Notes: a model not told the origin generated them from the letters alone. 64,000 nucleotides of DNA from CAJQLB01 sp905479065 (GCA_943846735.1 OX044364.1:806001-870000); one strand, 5' to 3'. Shown: positions 27,269-36,848, counted from the first letter of the stretch. Translations and numbers: made by a program.

Positions 27269-27367
27269 TTATACCAATTTACCATTTTGATTAACCGAAA
27301 ACAATAAAACAAAATAACAAAATTAATCCGATACATTTTTTAACTTTGATAAACTTTTAAAATCAAC

Positions 27368-27655
27368 GTGTTAATTCTAGAGGATTATTTGCTGCCCTGT
27401 CTCAATAAAAAATTATTAGGAATTGAATGTTTCGGATGTGGCTTTCAACGCTCGCTATTATTTTTATTTCAGGGAAAATTCACAGAAGCTTTTTTAATGT
27501 ATCCAGCGATTTACCCTTTTTTAATACTGACTCTTTTTCTCATATTTAATATATTTTATAAATTTAAATATGACGAAAAAATTAAATTATTTTTAGTAGT
27601 TTTAAGCCTAAGCACAATTTTTATTAGCTATATAATTAAATTAAATGGATCATAA
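27368..27655 (+). CDS. DUF2752 membrane protein
   Basis: 95 residues. The pattern CLNKKLLGIECFGCGFQRS near the N-terminus (C-P-x-CG-x-x-R class) is that of DUF2752, with two or three membrane helices after it. The start is taken as GTG 27368, since the next ATG would delete the signature. It overlaps the next gene by 11 bases, so the two are read from one message. Function unknown. Confidence 0.75.
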   Translation: MLILEDYLLPCLNKKLLGIECFGCGFQRSLLFLFQGKFTEAFLMYPAIYPFLILTLFLIFNIFYKFKYDEKIKLFLVVLSLSTIFISYIIKLNGS

Positions 27656-27983
27656 TATTTTGGAAAAACAAAAACTTAACACAACTCCAATATACATTCT
27701 CTCTGTCCTTGGCCTTTTGTGTTGTTGCTTTTTAGGTTTCGGAATTATACCATCGACGATCTCACTTTTTCTATCTAATAAACAGTATCAGAAAGCTATT
27801 GCAGATTACGAAAATTATGACAATATAAAATCTATGAAAACAGCTAGAATTGTCTCCTTAATTGTTTTCATTATCAATCTCATTATGGTCGCAAGAGTCT
27901 TGTACGTGTTTTCAACAATCGGATACGATGATTTAATGGAGTTATATAATGAAACATTACAACAATACGAACAGACACAATAG
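27645..27983 (+). CDS. CCC-motif membrane protein
   Basis: 112 residues. Two membrane helices, the first carrying three consecutive cysteines (LLCCCFLG) that define this flavobacterial family, and a second at about 65-88. Between them is a short soluble loop (SNKQYQKAIADY). Paired with DUF2752 here through an 11-base overlap. Function unknown. Confidence 0.78.
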   Translation: MDHNILEKQKLNTTPIYILSVLGLLCCCFLGFGIIPSTISLFLSNKQYQKAIADYENYDNIKSMKTARIVSLIVFIINLIMVARVLYVFSTIGYDDLMELYNETLQQYEQTQ

Positions 27984-28032
27984 TCTCTCCCTCTGTTTTT
28001 GAAAAACATTAACGCACAAGTTATCTACGAAA

Positions 28033-29310
28033 TTATTCGAATTTTTTCAGGGTATTTATAATGATTGAAACACAATCATATAACTGCTCTTTTGTAATTA
28101 CTAAAGGAGGAGCAAATCGTATAATATTACCATGTGTTGGTTTTGCTAACAAGCCATTGTCACTCAATGCTAAGCAAATATTCCAAGCAGTATCACTTGA
28201 CTCGTGATCATTAATTAATATTGCATTTAATAAACCTTTACCTCTAATAGAACTTACAATAGTACTTGTGGCTATATATTTATTCATCTCTTCCCTGAAC
28301 AATTCACCTAAAACACTTGCATTATCAGCTAATTTTTCATCCTTTACCACAGTTAATGCTGCTATTGAAACTGCAGCAGCGATTGGATTTCCTCCAAACG
28401 TACTCCCATGATTTCCAGGTTGAATCACTTTCATAATCTCATCATTTGCAAGGACTGCAGAAACAGGGTAAACACCGCCACTCAAAGCTTTTCCCAAAAT
28501 TAAAATATCTGGTTTTACTTCAGGAACCCCAGAACAATTTTTATCCTCACACGAACAATTTCCACAGGTAGCTAACAATCTTCCTGTTCGCGCAATTCCA
28601 GTTTGAACTTCATCCGCGATAAATAAAACATTGTATTTTTCACACAACGCCTTTGCTTTTGACAAATAACCCTCAGAGGGCACAAAAACCCCCGCTTCAC
28701 CTTGTATTGGCTCGACTAGAAATCCTGCTACATTAGGATTCGATTGAAGAGTAGCCTCTAACTCTTGCAAGTTGTCATATTCAATTTTTATAAAGCCATT
28801 GGTGTAAGGGCCAAAGTTTTTACGAGCAGTAGGATCATTTGAAAACGATATAATGGTCGTAGTTCTCCCATGAAAATTGTTATTACATACAATAATCTCA
28901 GCTTTATTAAAATCTATACCTTTAATTTCATAAGACCATTTACGACATAATTTTAGAGCAGTTTCGACAGCCTCTGCACCAGAATTCATTGGTAATAACT
29001 TATCAAAACCAAAAAAATCACAGGCAAACTTTTCAAACTTACCTAAAACATTATTGTAAAATGCCCGAGACGTTAAGGTTAGTTTCTGCGCCTGTTCTGA
29101 CATAGCATTTATTATTTTTGGATGACAATGCCCTTGATTTAATGAAGAGTAAGCCGATAAAAAATCGTAATATTTTTTACCTTCTACATCCCAAACAAAA
29201 ACACCTTCTCCTCTACTTAAAACAACAGGCAGTGGGTGGTAATTATGAGCTCCGTATTTGTTTTCTAACGCAATCGCTTCTTGCGATGAAATTTGGTCTA
29301 AAACAGCCAT
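28033..29310 (-). CDS. rocD: Ornithine aminotransferase
   Basis: 425 residues, PLP class III aminotransferase that turns ornithine and 2-oxoglutarate into glutamate semialdehyde and glutamate, linking arginine breakdown and proline. The N-terminus KYGAHNYHPLPVVLSRGEGV is typical of OAT. The PLP lysine lies in LILGKALSGGVYPVSAVLA. Between the DEVQTGIARTGR segment and that lysine is an insert with four cysteines (TCGNCSCEDKNCSG), absent from the human and Bacillus enzymes as I recall them. No other arginine gene is adjacent. Confidence 0.93.
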   Translation of the reverse strand: MAVLDQISSQEAIALENKYGAHNYHPLPVVLSRGEGVFVWDVEGKKYYDFLSAYSSLNQGHCHPKIINAMSEQAQKLTLTSRAFYNNVLGKFEKFACDFFGFDKLLPMNSGAEAVETALKLCRKWSYEIKGIDFNKAEIIVCNNNFHGRTTTIISFSNDPTARKNFGPYTNGFIKIEYDNLQELEATLQSNPNVAGFLVEPIQGEAGVFVPSEGYLSKAKALCEKYNVLFIADEVQTGIARTGRLLATCGNCSCEDKNCSGVPEVKPDILILGKALSGGVYPVSAVLANDEIMKVIQPGNHGSTFGGNPIAAAVSIAALTVVKDEKLADNASVLGELFREEMNKYIATSTIVSSIRGKGLLNAILINDHESSDTAWNICLALSDNGLLAKPTHGNIIRFAPPLVITKEQLYDCVSIIINTLKKFE

Positions 29311-29638
29311 TTTAATGAATTTTTATTGATGAGTAAAATAACCATTCCTTATCTACCTTTGTTCTCTCGACAATTCGAAAATTCAGCGTGGGAAAGAAAT
29401 CATCCCTAAGGGCACGCAAAATACTAAATAAAAGTTAGTTGATAAAATCCTAAAAGAGTATTTTCTAGCACCAAATTTGATATCCTAGCTCATTGCTCTG
29501 AAATCATTACTCCTTTTTAAACTTTCCTATATGGCTATTACAATAGTTACACCTAAGAATTTGAATCACTGAGAACTCTATTTAAATATTATTTCAATAA
29601 GAGCTTTAAATATATCTCGCTATTGTTATTTTTGTGCC
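29311..29638. other. Gene-free region between rocD and rlmD
   Basis: 328 bases of A+T-rich sequence between divergent genes. No open frame of note and no stable hairpin seen. A TATTTTTG -7 box (29627-29634) ends five bases before the rlmD ATG, so rlmD may be nearly leaderless. No TTG at proper spacing was found. Confidence 0.5.
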
Positions 29639-31048
29639 ATGTCTAGAAAAAATAGAAAACAGATTTTCACCAATATTGACATTATCGATGCAGGTGCAAA
29701 AGGTAAAGTAATCGGAAAAGCCCCAGATGGAAAAGTCATTTTCTTGTCAAATGCTGTTCCTGGAGATATTGTTGATGTTCAAACCTTTAAAAAAAGAAAA
29801 GCTTATTACGAAGGAAAAGCTATAAAGTTCATAAAACTTTCTGAGAAGCGCACTAGCCCAAAATGTGAACATTTTGGCACATGTGGTGGCTGTAAATGGC
29901 AACATATGGATTATGAGCAGCAACTCTATTATAAAGAAAAAGAAGTAGTTAATAATTTATCGCGCATTGGGCATCTAAAACTTCCAAAAGTTACTCCAAT
30001 TTTAGGCTCAGAACAACACTATTTTTACAGAAATAAAATGGAATTTTCTTTTAGTGATAGTCGATGGCTAACACCTGATGAAATTAACTCAAATGAAGAT
30101 ATCACGGATAAAAACGCATTAGGATTTCACATCCCAGGAATGTGGGATAAAATACTTGATATAAAAACTTGTTATCTACAAGGGCATTCATCAAATGACA
30201 TTAGAAATTCAGTAAAAAAATTTGCCATTGACAACAATTTAAAATTTTTTAATCCAAGAAATCAGTCTGGATTTTTAAGAACACTCATGATACGAACATC
30301 TTCAATTGGTGAAATCATGGTTGTTTTACAATTTTTTAAAGACGATAAATCACAACGGGAACTCATACTACGTCATATTGCCTCAGATTTTCCAAATATT
30401 AACTCCTTACAATATGTGATTAACCAAAAAGGAAATGACACTATATATGATCAACAAGTTCATTGTTTTAAGGGTAGAGATTTTATCTTAGAAAAGATGG
30501 AGGGACTAACATTTAAAATAAATGCAAAGTCTTTTTATCAAACAAACTCTCAACAAGCTTACGAACTCTACAAAATAACTCGGAACTTTGCTGGCCTAAC
30601 GGGTAAAGAATTAGTGTATGATTTGTATACTGGAACAGGAACCATTGCTCAATTTGTGGCAAAAAATGCAAAAAAAGTCATTGGCATTGAAGCTGTTCCT
30701 GAAGCCATTGAAGCTGCAAAAGAAAATGCTTTATTTAATCAAATCGATAATGTTGAATTTCATGTAGGTGACATGAAAACTATTTTTAATTCTCAATTCA
30801 TTGAAAGTCACGGTAGGCCAGACGTCCTCATAACCGACCCGCCTCGAGACGGAATGCACAAAAATGTTGTAAGTCAAATTCTAAATATAGCACCAAATAA
30901 AATTGTTTATGTTAGTTGTAATAGCGCAACACAAGCTAGAGATCTAGCTTTGATGGATTTGGAATATGAGATTTCTAAAACACAATCGGTTGATATGTTT
31001 CCTCAAACACATCATGTGGAAAATGTTGTACTTTTGACAAAGCGATAA
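29639..31048 (+). CDS. rlmD: 23S rRNA (uracil-C5)-methyltransferase RlmD
   Basis: 469 residues. TRAM/OB domain at the N-terminus (about 10-65). The 4Fe-4S ligands are C76, C82 and C85 (KCEHFGTCGGCKW), with C178 as a likely fourth. The SAM domain has DLYTGTGTIAQFV and the DPPRDG motif, and the catalytic cysteine lies in YVSCNSATQARDL. The family methylates uracils in 23S rRNA or tRNA. RlmD (U1939) is the usual annotation, but RlmC/TrmA-type specificity cannot be excluded. DUF6452 and DUF6048 genes follow directly. Confidence 0.9.
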   Translation: MSRKNRKQIFTNIDIIDAGAKGKVIGKAPDGKVIFLSNAVPGDIVDVQTFKKRKAYYEGKAIKFIKLSEKRTSPKCEHFGTCGGCKWQHMDYEQQLYYKEKEVVNNLSRIGHLKLPKVTPILGSEQHYFYRNKMEFSFSDSRWLTPDEINSNEDITDKNALGFHIPGMWDKILDIKTCYLQGHSSNDIRNSVKKFAIDNNLKFFNPRNQSGFLRTLMIRTSSIGEIMVVLQFFKDDKSQRELILRHIASDFPNINSLQYVINQKGNDTIYDQQVHCFKGRDFILEKMEGLTFKINAKSFYQTNSQQAYELYKITRNFAGLTGKELVYDLYTGTGTIAQFVAKNAKKVIGIEAVPEAIEAAKENALFNQIDNVEFHVGDMKTIFNSQFIESHGRPDVLITDPPRDGMHKNVVSQILNIAPNKIVYVSCNSATQARDLALMDLEYEISKTQSVDMFPQTHHVENVVLLTKR

Positions 31049-31061
31049 ATTAATAAGACAA

Positions 31062-31571
31062 ATGAAAAAAGTTAGTGTTTTATTTCTAGTGATTTCTATT
31101 TTTCTCGGTTGTGAGAAAGATGATATATGTTCCTCAGATACAGGCACCACACCACAACTTATTTTAAGATTCTATGATATTGCAAATCAAGAAGAAACCA
31201 AAGCTGTCCCAAACCTTTTGGTCTATGGCATAAACAGCTTCAATGAAATAGTCGTGTTTGACGGTATTGGATTATTGGCAACCAATACTGACTCGATTGC
31301 AATTCCATTACAAACAAGTGATAACTTTACGCGTTTTGTTCTTCATCGAGATTTGGAAGATGGTGATTTTGAAACAGGTAATATAGATGTTGTTATTACT
31401 AATTATGAGTCTGAAAACATCTATGTTTCAAGAGCTTGTGGTTACAAACAAATTTTTAATAATTTAGGAATTGATTTAGAACCAGACCCGAGTAATTGGG
31501 TCATTAATTCTGAAATTTTGTCAACAACCGTCAAAAACAAAAATGAGGCCCATGTCAAAATATTTCATTAG
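31062..31571 (+). CDS. DUF6452-type lipoprotein
   Basis: 169 residues. The lipoprotein signal ends IFLGC (Cys17), followed by a Ser/Thr/Asp linker. The body is strand-rich (LILRFYDIAN, LLVYGIN, DNFTRFVLHRD), suggesting an immunoglobulin-like beta sandwich. It begins 14 bases after rlmD and overlaps the next gene by about 20 bases. The rlmD-DUF6452-DUF6048 order is one I associate with flavobacteria. Function unknown. Confidence 0.78.
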   Translation: MKKVSVLFLVISIFLGCEKDDICSSDTGTTPQLILRFYDIANQEETKAVPNLLVYGINSFNEIVVFDGIGLLATNTDSIAIPLQTSDNFTRFVLHRDLEDGDFETGNIDVVITNYESENIYVSRACGYKQIFNNLGIDLEPDPSNWVINSEILSTTVKNKNEAHVKIFH

Positions 31572-32268
31572 TCTTTATTTTCTATTTTGCTTGTGCTTTG
31601 CATCTTTTGGCCAAGTCCCAATACAAGAAACTCCTACGGACTCTGTTAAGTTTACAGAAAAATATGGTCTACGTTTAGGTGGAGATTTAAGCAAGTTATT
31701 AAAATCCTTCATGGATGATAATTATTCAGGATTTGAAGTTAATGGTGATTATCGATTAACCAAAAATATTTATGTCGCAAGTGAAATTGGTTTTGAAGAA
31801 TATACAACCATCAACAGCTACTTAAATTCAACTGCTAGCGGATCCTATTTAAAGGGAGGGTTTGATTATAACATGTATGCAAATTGGTTTGGAATGGAGA
31901 ATATGATATTTGCAGGATTTCGTGTTGGAGTAAGCTCATTTAAACAAATTTTAACGAGTTACACCGTTTATCAAACAGATCAAAGTTGGCCCTCCTCTAC
32001 CATTAATTCGGGTACAGAATTTTCCGGATTAAATGCATTATGGGGTGAGTTATTAATTGGTATCAAGGCAGAACTTTTTACAAATTTTTACATTGGAGCA
32101 AATGTTCAACTCAAGGGTCGCGCATCAGAGAAAGAGCCTGAAAATTTTGAAAACATCTACATTCCTGGGTTTGGAAGAACCTACGACAGTGGTAGTTTTG
32201 GAATCAATTTTGGCTATAATGTATCTTATCTCATTCCTATTTACAAAAAAAACAACAAATCAAAATAG
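31552..32268 (+). CDS. DUF6048-type outer-membrane barrel protein
   Basis: 238 residues from Met 31552 (an upstream ATG at 31543 is possible but weakens the signal peptide). Signal MSKYFISLYF to FASFGQ. The rest alternates in amphipathic strands (RLGGDLSKLL, YVASEIGFEEY, IFAGFRVGVSS, FYIGANVQLKG) and ends SFGINFGYNVSYLIPIY, as for a small 8-10 strand outer-membrane barrel. It probably works with the overlapping lipoprotein upstream. Partner and function unknown. Confidence 0.78.
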   Translation: MSKYFISLYFLFCLCFASFGQVPIQETPTDSVKFTEKYGLRLGGDLSKLLKSFMDDNYSGFEVNGDYRLTKNIYVASEIGFEEYTTINSYLNSTASGSYLKGGFDYNMYANWFGMENMIFAGFRVGVSSFKQILTSYTVYQTDQSWPSSTINSGTEFSGLNALWGELLIGIKAELFTNFYIGANVQLKGRASEKEPENFENIYIPGFGRTYDSGSFGINFGYNVSYLIPIYKKNNKSK

Positions 32269-32299
32269 ACGCTTACGAACCACTATCTTAGTCTATGCA

Positions 32300-33700
32300 C
32301 TAAATATGTAGCGCAATATTATCTGTTGCCGCTAGCGCAGCTTCCTTAAGAGCTTCAGTAAATGTTGGATGTGCATGTGACATTCTTGAAATGTCCTCGG
32401 CAGAAGCTCTGTATTCCATAGCTACAACAGCCTCAGCGATCATGTCGGCAGCACGCGCGCCAATCATGTGAACTCCTAGAATTTCATCTGTAGTTGCATC
32501 AGCTAAAATCTTTACAAAACCATCCAAATCCATACTAGCCCTACTTCTTCCTAAGGCTCGCATAGGGAATTGACCTGTTTTGTAAGAAATACCTGCATCC
32601 TTGAGTTGCTCTTCCGTTTTACCAACTGCAGCAACCTCCGGCCACGTATAAACAACTCCTGGAATTAAATTGTAATTTATATGTGGCTTTTGTCCAGCGA
32701 TAATTTCAGCGACCATCACAGCCTCCTCTGAGGCCTTATGTGCTAACATAGCACCTTTAACAACATCTCCAACAGCATATATATTAGAAACATTCGTTTG
32801 TAATTGACTATTCACCTCTATTCGTCCTCTTTCATCCTTCTTGACAGCAATTGCTTCTAGGTTTAAGCCATCAGTATATGGTCTTCTACCGACAGATACC
32901 AGACAATAATCACCTATAAATTCAACATCTTCTCCTTTTTTATTGACCGCTTTCACAACCACCTCATCCCTTGTTCTTTCAACAGATTGTACCTTGTGGG
33001 ATAAATTCATTTTGAATTTTGCTTTTTTGAATACTTTATTTAGTTCTTTGGATAAGCTTACATCCATGGTGGGTATAATACGATCCATGTATTCAATTAC
33101 AGAAACTTCTGAACCAAGACGTTTGTAGACCTGACCAAGTTCCAAACCAATAACACCACCACCGATGACAATTAAGTGTTTGGGAATTTCTTTTAGCTTA
33201 AGAGCTTCGGTTGAAGTAATTATTCGTTCTTTGTCAATCGATATAAAAGGTAACGAAGCTGGCTTACTTCCAGTTGCAATGATGGTATTTTTCGCCTCTA
33301 TTGTTTGTGTTTCCGTACCGGTAATATCAATGTGTGTTGCATCCCTAAAACTACCCAAACCTTGATAGACATCAATTTTATTTTTATTCATCAAGAAGTC
33401 GATCCCACTAGTTGTTTGATCAACTACAGATTGTTTTCTTGCTATCATTTGTTCAATATTTACCTTTACTTCACCAGGTATTTCAATACCATGCTCTGCA
33501 AAATGTTTGATTGCATCTTCGTAATGATGTGAAGAATCCAGTAAAGCTTTACTCGGTATGCAACCAACGTTTAAGCATGTACCCCCTAGTGTGGTATACT
33601 TTTCAATTATTGCAGTTTTCATACCTAATTGTGCACAACGTATCGCTGCAACATATCCTCCAGGTCCAGATCCAATTACTGCTACATCATATGACTTCAT
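32300..33700 (-). CDS. lpdA: Dihydrolipoyl dehydrogenase (second copy)
   Basis: 466 residues, the canonical E3 of 2-oxo-acid dehydrogenase complexes. FAD motif GSGPGGYVAA, redox pair in GGTCLNVGCIPSK, NAD motif GGGVIGLELGQVY, and the C-terminal SHAHPTFTEA His-Glu pair. Compared with the copy at 14.7-16.1 kb it is closer to the usual mitochondrial-type E3, so I expect it to be the main enzyme. A minus-strand TACTTTTG box (33739-33732) lies 30 bases upstream. No E1 or E2 genes are adjacent. Confidence 0.94.
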   Translation of the reverse strand: MKSYDVAVIGSGPGGYVAAIRCAQLGMKTAIIEKYTTLGGTCLNVGCIPSKALLDSSHHYEDAIKHFAEHGIEIPGEVKVNIEQMIARKQSVVDQTTSGIDFLMNKNKIDVYQGLGSFRDATHIDITGTETQTIEAKNTIIATGSKPASLPFISIDKERIITSTEALKLKEIPKHLIVIGGGVIGLELGQVYKRLGSEVSVIEYMDRIIPTMDVSLSKELNKVFKKAKFKMNLSHKVQSVERTRDEVVVKAVNKKGEDVEFIGDYCLVSVGRRPYTDGLNLEAIAVKKDERGRIEVNSQLQTNVSNIYAVGDVVKGAMLAHKASEEAVMVAEIIAGQKPHINYNLIPGVVYTWPEVAAVGKTEEQLKDAGISYKTGQFPMRALGRSRASMDLDGFVKILADATTDEILGVHMIGARAADMIAEAVVAMEYRASAEDISRMSHAHPTFTEALKEAALAATDNIALHI

Positions 33701-33862
33701 ACTAATGTTATTTTAATTTTTAATGAGACAACAAAAGTACAAATGTTTTATGGGAAGACCATATAAAAAACTTACGTACTTAACCTGTTAAATAGATATT
33801 TCACAAACCACCTCTGTTACTTGATAAAAGTTCATTTAAGAGGCACAAGTCTACTATTACAA

Positions 33863-34321
33863 TTACAAATCTATGGCTGTTGTATATTTGACTTCATTAA
33901 TCATAAACATGCTATGTGTGCTTCCAATATGATGAATGGTAGTGAGTTTTTTGACCATAAATTCTCTAAATGAAACCATGTCGGCAACGTGTACTTTTAA
34001 TAGATAATCATAATCTCCACTAATGTGATAACACTCAACCACTTCATTTATTTTTACAACTTCTCGTTCAAATTTTGTGACAAAATCCTGAGAATGCTGC
34101 ACGAGTTTGATATGACAAAAAGCAACAAAGGCCTTTTCAATTTTTTCTTTATTTATTAAGGCTACATAGCGATCAATCACACCATTATTTTCTAATTTTT
34201 TTATACGCTCATAAACAGCAGTAATAGATAAATTTAACTTATTCGAGAGTTCTTTATTAGTCTGCTTACAATCATTTTGAAGTAGTTCAAGTAATTTTGT
34301 GTCTATAGCGTCGAAAGTCAT
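33863..34321 (-). CDS. Lrp/AsnC-family transcriptional regulator
   Basis: 152 residues. The N-terminal winged helix-turn-helix (about 5-55: LSNKLNLSITAVYERIKKLENNG) is followed by the RAM ligand domain (70-150, CYHISGDYDYLLKV). Family members bind amino acids and assemble into octamers on DNA. It is divergent from a Cys/Met-type PLP lyase with 160 bases between, a common arrangement for an Lrp regulator controlling its neighbour and itself. The likely effector is a sulfur or branched amino acid; this is inference. Confidence 0.92.
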   Translation of the reverse strand: MTFDAIDTKLLELLQNDCKQTNKELSNKLNLSITAVYERIKKLENNGVIDRYVALINKEKIEKAFVAFCHIKLVQHSQDFVTKFEREVVKINEVVECYHISGDYDYLLKVHVADMVSFREFMVKKLTTIHHIGSTHSMFMINEVKYTTAIDL

Positions 34322-34339
34322 ATTGAAAAATTTTCAGAT

Positions 34340-34355
34340 TAATAAGTATTTATTA
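34340..34355. promoter_or_regulatory. Palindromic candidate Lrp site
   Basis: TAATAA, a 4-base spacer GTAT and TTATTA form a perfect 16-base palindrome 19 bases upstream of the Lrp gene, in the divergent promoter region. Lrp-family sites are often A+T-rich imperfect palindromes of about this size. In such A+T-rich DNA a palindrome this short could also be chance. Confidence 0.35.
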
Positions 34356-34481
34356 GTGTAATTATTATACATTGATTGCAATAATACGTAATTATAGTTT
34401 TATTTTCTAAAAAAATTAATTAAGATTGATTTTTAATCATATAAAGACGAATTTTATCGTAAATTTTAATTCACATATAAC

Positions 34482-35711
34482 ATGGCATTCAAACCCGCAA
34501 ATAACATTCAAGACCTTCAATATTTTGGAGAATTTGGAGGTGTAAATCCTTCAGTATCTGACTCGTCAACCTACACTTTTATATCTGCTAAAACAATGTT
34601 CGATACTTTCGAAGGCAACGCAGACGGATGCTACCTCTACTCACGTCATTCATCTCCCTCTAACTTATATCTAGGGGAAGCATTGGCCGCTATGGAGGGC
34701 TCAGAAACAGCAACAGTTACAGCCTCTGGCATGGGCGCTATCACACCAGTAATTTTACAATTATGTGGTGTAAATGATCATATTGTCTCTAGCCGTACCA
34801 TTTATGGTGGCACTTATGCGTTTTTGAAAAATTTTACACCCAAATTTAACATCAACACCTCTTTCGTTGATATTATTGACTTAGCATCAGTTGAAAACGC
34901 TATCAACAGCAACACTAAAATGATCTATTGTGAATCTGTTAGCAATCCATTGTTAGAGGTTGCTAACATCAAAGCACTCTCTAAAATTGCCAAAAAACAC
35001 AACCTCAAATTAGTGGTTGATAATACGTTCTCACCATTATCAATATCTCCAATTAACCTCGGTGCTGATATTGTTATACACAGTTTAACTAAATTCATAA
35101 ACGGTTCATCTGACACCGTTGCGGGAGTCATTTGTGGTACCCAAGAATTTATTGATAGTTTACGAAATGTCAATGACGGTGCTTGCATGTTATTAGGAGC
35201 CACCATGGATAGTTTGCGAGCCTCATCAGTTCTCAAAAATCTTAGAACACTCCATTTGCGGGTTCAACAACACAGTTTTAATGCAACTTATTTAGCAGAA
35301 CAATTTACAAAAGATGGTATTAAAACAGTATACCCAGGATTAAAATCACATCCCTCACATACAGTATTCACATCCATGATGAACAAAAAATATGGTTATG
35401 GTGGCATGCTAACAATTGACGTAGGGTCAACAGAGAATGCCAACAAATTAATGGAGATGATGCAAGATAATAATCTCGGTTATTTAGCAGTAAGCTTAGG
35501 GTTTTACAAAACATTATTTTCTGCTCCCGGAAGTTCAACTTCATCAGAAATTCCAGACTCAGAAAGAAGTGAGATGGGTTTAAGCGATGGATTGATTCGA
35601 TTCTCCGTCGGTTTAGACGCCGATATTGAACGTACTTACAATAAAATCAAAAATTGCCTAATTTCCCTCCAACTTTTAGAAAAGAAAAAGCAGGATGTTG
35701 TCATGCTGTAG
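34482..35711 (+). CDS. Cys/Met-metabolism PLP enzyme (methionine gamma-lyase-like)
   Basis: 409 residues, fold-type I PLP enzyme of the cystathionine gamma-synthase/methionine gamma-lyase family. Signatures: Tyr-Ser-Arg (YSRHSSPS, where the family usually has NPT), TASGMGAI, DNTFSPL, and the PLP lysine in HSLTKFINGSSD. The NPT to SPS change and the overall spacing point to a Bacteroidota subgroup whose exact reaction (methionine gamma-lyase, cystathionine lyase or synthase) I cannot fix. It is divergently paired with an Lrp regulator. Confidence 0.85.
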   Translation: MAFKPANNIQDLQYFGEFGGVNPSVSDSSTYTFISAKTMFDTFEGNADGCYLYSRHSSPSNLYLGEALAAMEGSETATVTASGMGAITPVILQLCGVNDHIVSSRTIYGGTYAFLKNFTPKFNINTSFVDIIDLASVENAINSNTKMIYCESVSNPLLEVANIKALSKIAKKHNLKLVVDNTFSPLSISPINLGADIVIHSLTKFINGSSDTVAGVICGTQEFIDSLRNVNDGACMLLGATMDSLRASSVLKNLRTLHLRVQQHSFNATYLAEQFTKDGIKTVYPGLKSHPSHTVFTSMMNKKYGYGGMLTIDVGSTENANKLMEMMQDNNLGYLAVSLGFYKTLFSAPGSSTSSEIPDSERSEMGLSDGLIRFSVGLDADIERTYNKIKNCLISLQLLEKKKQDVVML

Positions 35712-35739
35712 TCTGTTATCAATAACAGGGAAAGCATCC

Positions 35740-36759
35740 TTATTTTCCTTTAATACGCCTCCAAAAAAAGGCTAAATCTTTAGTTGACGGAGGCACTCTA
35801 TTAGCGGGTAAGATATCATAGCGCTCATCCTCTTGCTGTATGGAAAAACTAAAAACAGAGTTTTCAGGTCTTTCACTATCAAAGGATGGATATCGCAAAT
35901 CGTTGTATCTAATAGTATTTGAAGATTGACTCGTTAAATTATAATAACCATTACTAAACCATGATAAGGTTTGAATGTCTGAATTAACTTGTGATACCAA
36001 GTTATGATTTTTAGAAATCAAGTGCCATTCTTGTGGTCTAGTGGAACTATCAAAGAGAGAATAAAATGACACAAAATATTCATCCTCTGTTTCGGCAATG
36101 CCATACCACAATATATTATTGAGTATTGTAGGCTGTGTTTGAAACCTTAAAAATGCAATGTTGTTTTCTTTTAATGATTTGCTAAAAACAGAAGTGATAT
36201 AAGCCTTGTTGATTAATGTACAGATTAAATAACACGTACTTATACCAACTCCAGTTTTTAACCAAAATTTCCTTTGGGATGTATTTCGCTTAAAAAACAT
36301 TAAGACAATTAATGATATTAAAAACGGGAGTGTGTAAGCTGGGTCGGCCACAGCGATATTATTAAACGCCACACGATAATTAGAAAACGGTGAAAACAAT
36401 TGAGTACCATAAGGTGTAAAACAATCTAATAGAGAATGCGTTATGAATGCAAACAAAAATAACCAATACCAGTCTTTATTACATGTGATATTCTTTCTTT
36501 TTCCTCGATCATATATTTTATAGAATAACCATCCAAAAACAAAAGCCCCCATTAAAGCGAACAAAAAGGAATGCATAAACCCTCTGTGAAACGCCATAAT
36601 ATCTATTTCATTATTAAAAATTACGCGTCCTACAAAAACATCTAAATCTGGTATTGTTCCACCTAAGGCTCCTATCAAAAGAGCTTTATTTCCAATTTTT
36701 TTTCCCAATGCAACCTCTCCACAAGCTGCCCCTAAAATAATTTGTGTTAGTGAGTCCAT
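35740..36759 (-). CDS. YdjM-family membrane-bound hydrolase
   Basis: 339 residues. The N-terminus MDSLTQIILGAACGEVALG with GALGGTIPDLDV and HRGFMHS is the signature of the YdjM/DUF457 putative metal-dependent hydrolases. His and Asp residues cluster in the first 120 residues, along with HSLLDCFTPYG. About four membrane helices precede a C-terminal soluble region (about 195-339). The E. coli relative YdjM is LexA-regulated; no LexA-like box was sought successfully here. Substrate unknown. Confidence 0.85.
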   Translation of the reverse strand: MDSLTQIILGAACGEVALGKKIGNKALLIGALGGTIPDLDVFVGRVIFNNEIDIMAFHRGFMHSFLFALMGAFVFGWLFYKIYDRGKRKNITCNKDWYWLFLFAFITHSLLDCFTPYGTQLFSPFSNYRVAFNNIAVADPAYTLPFLISLIVLMFFKRNTSQRKFWLKTGVGISTCYLICTLINKAYITSVFSKSLKENNIAFLRFQTQPTILNNILWYGIAETEDEYFVSFYSLFDSSTRPQEWHLISKNHNLVSQVNSDIQTLSWFSNGYYNLTSQSSNTIRYNDLRYPSFDSERPENSVFSFSIQQEDERYDILPANRVPPSTKDLAFFWRRIKGK

Positions 36760-36771
36760 ATTTTAATTGAA

Positions 36772-36800
36772 CAAAGGTACGTAACAAAATCAATTTGCAA
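36772..36800 (-). promoter_or_regulatory. Promoter of the YdjM-family gene
   Basis: Minus strand: TTG (36800-36798), 18 bases, TACCTTTG (36779-36772). The predicted start near 36765 is only about six bases before the ATG. Confidence 0.65.
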
Positions 36801-36848
36801 ATGGTTTTCCAAAATCGTAACATTACATTTAGTTAAAATATACCGTAT

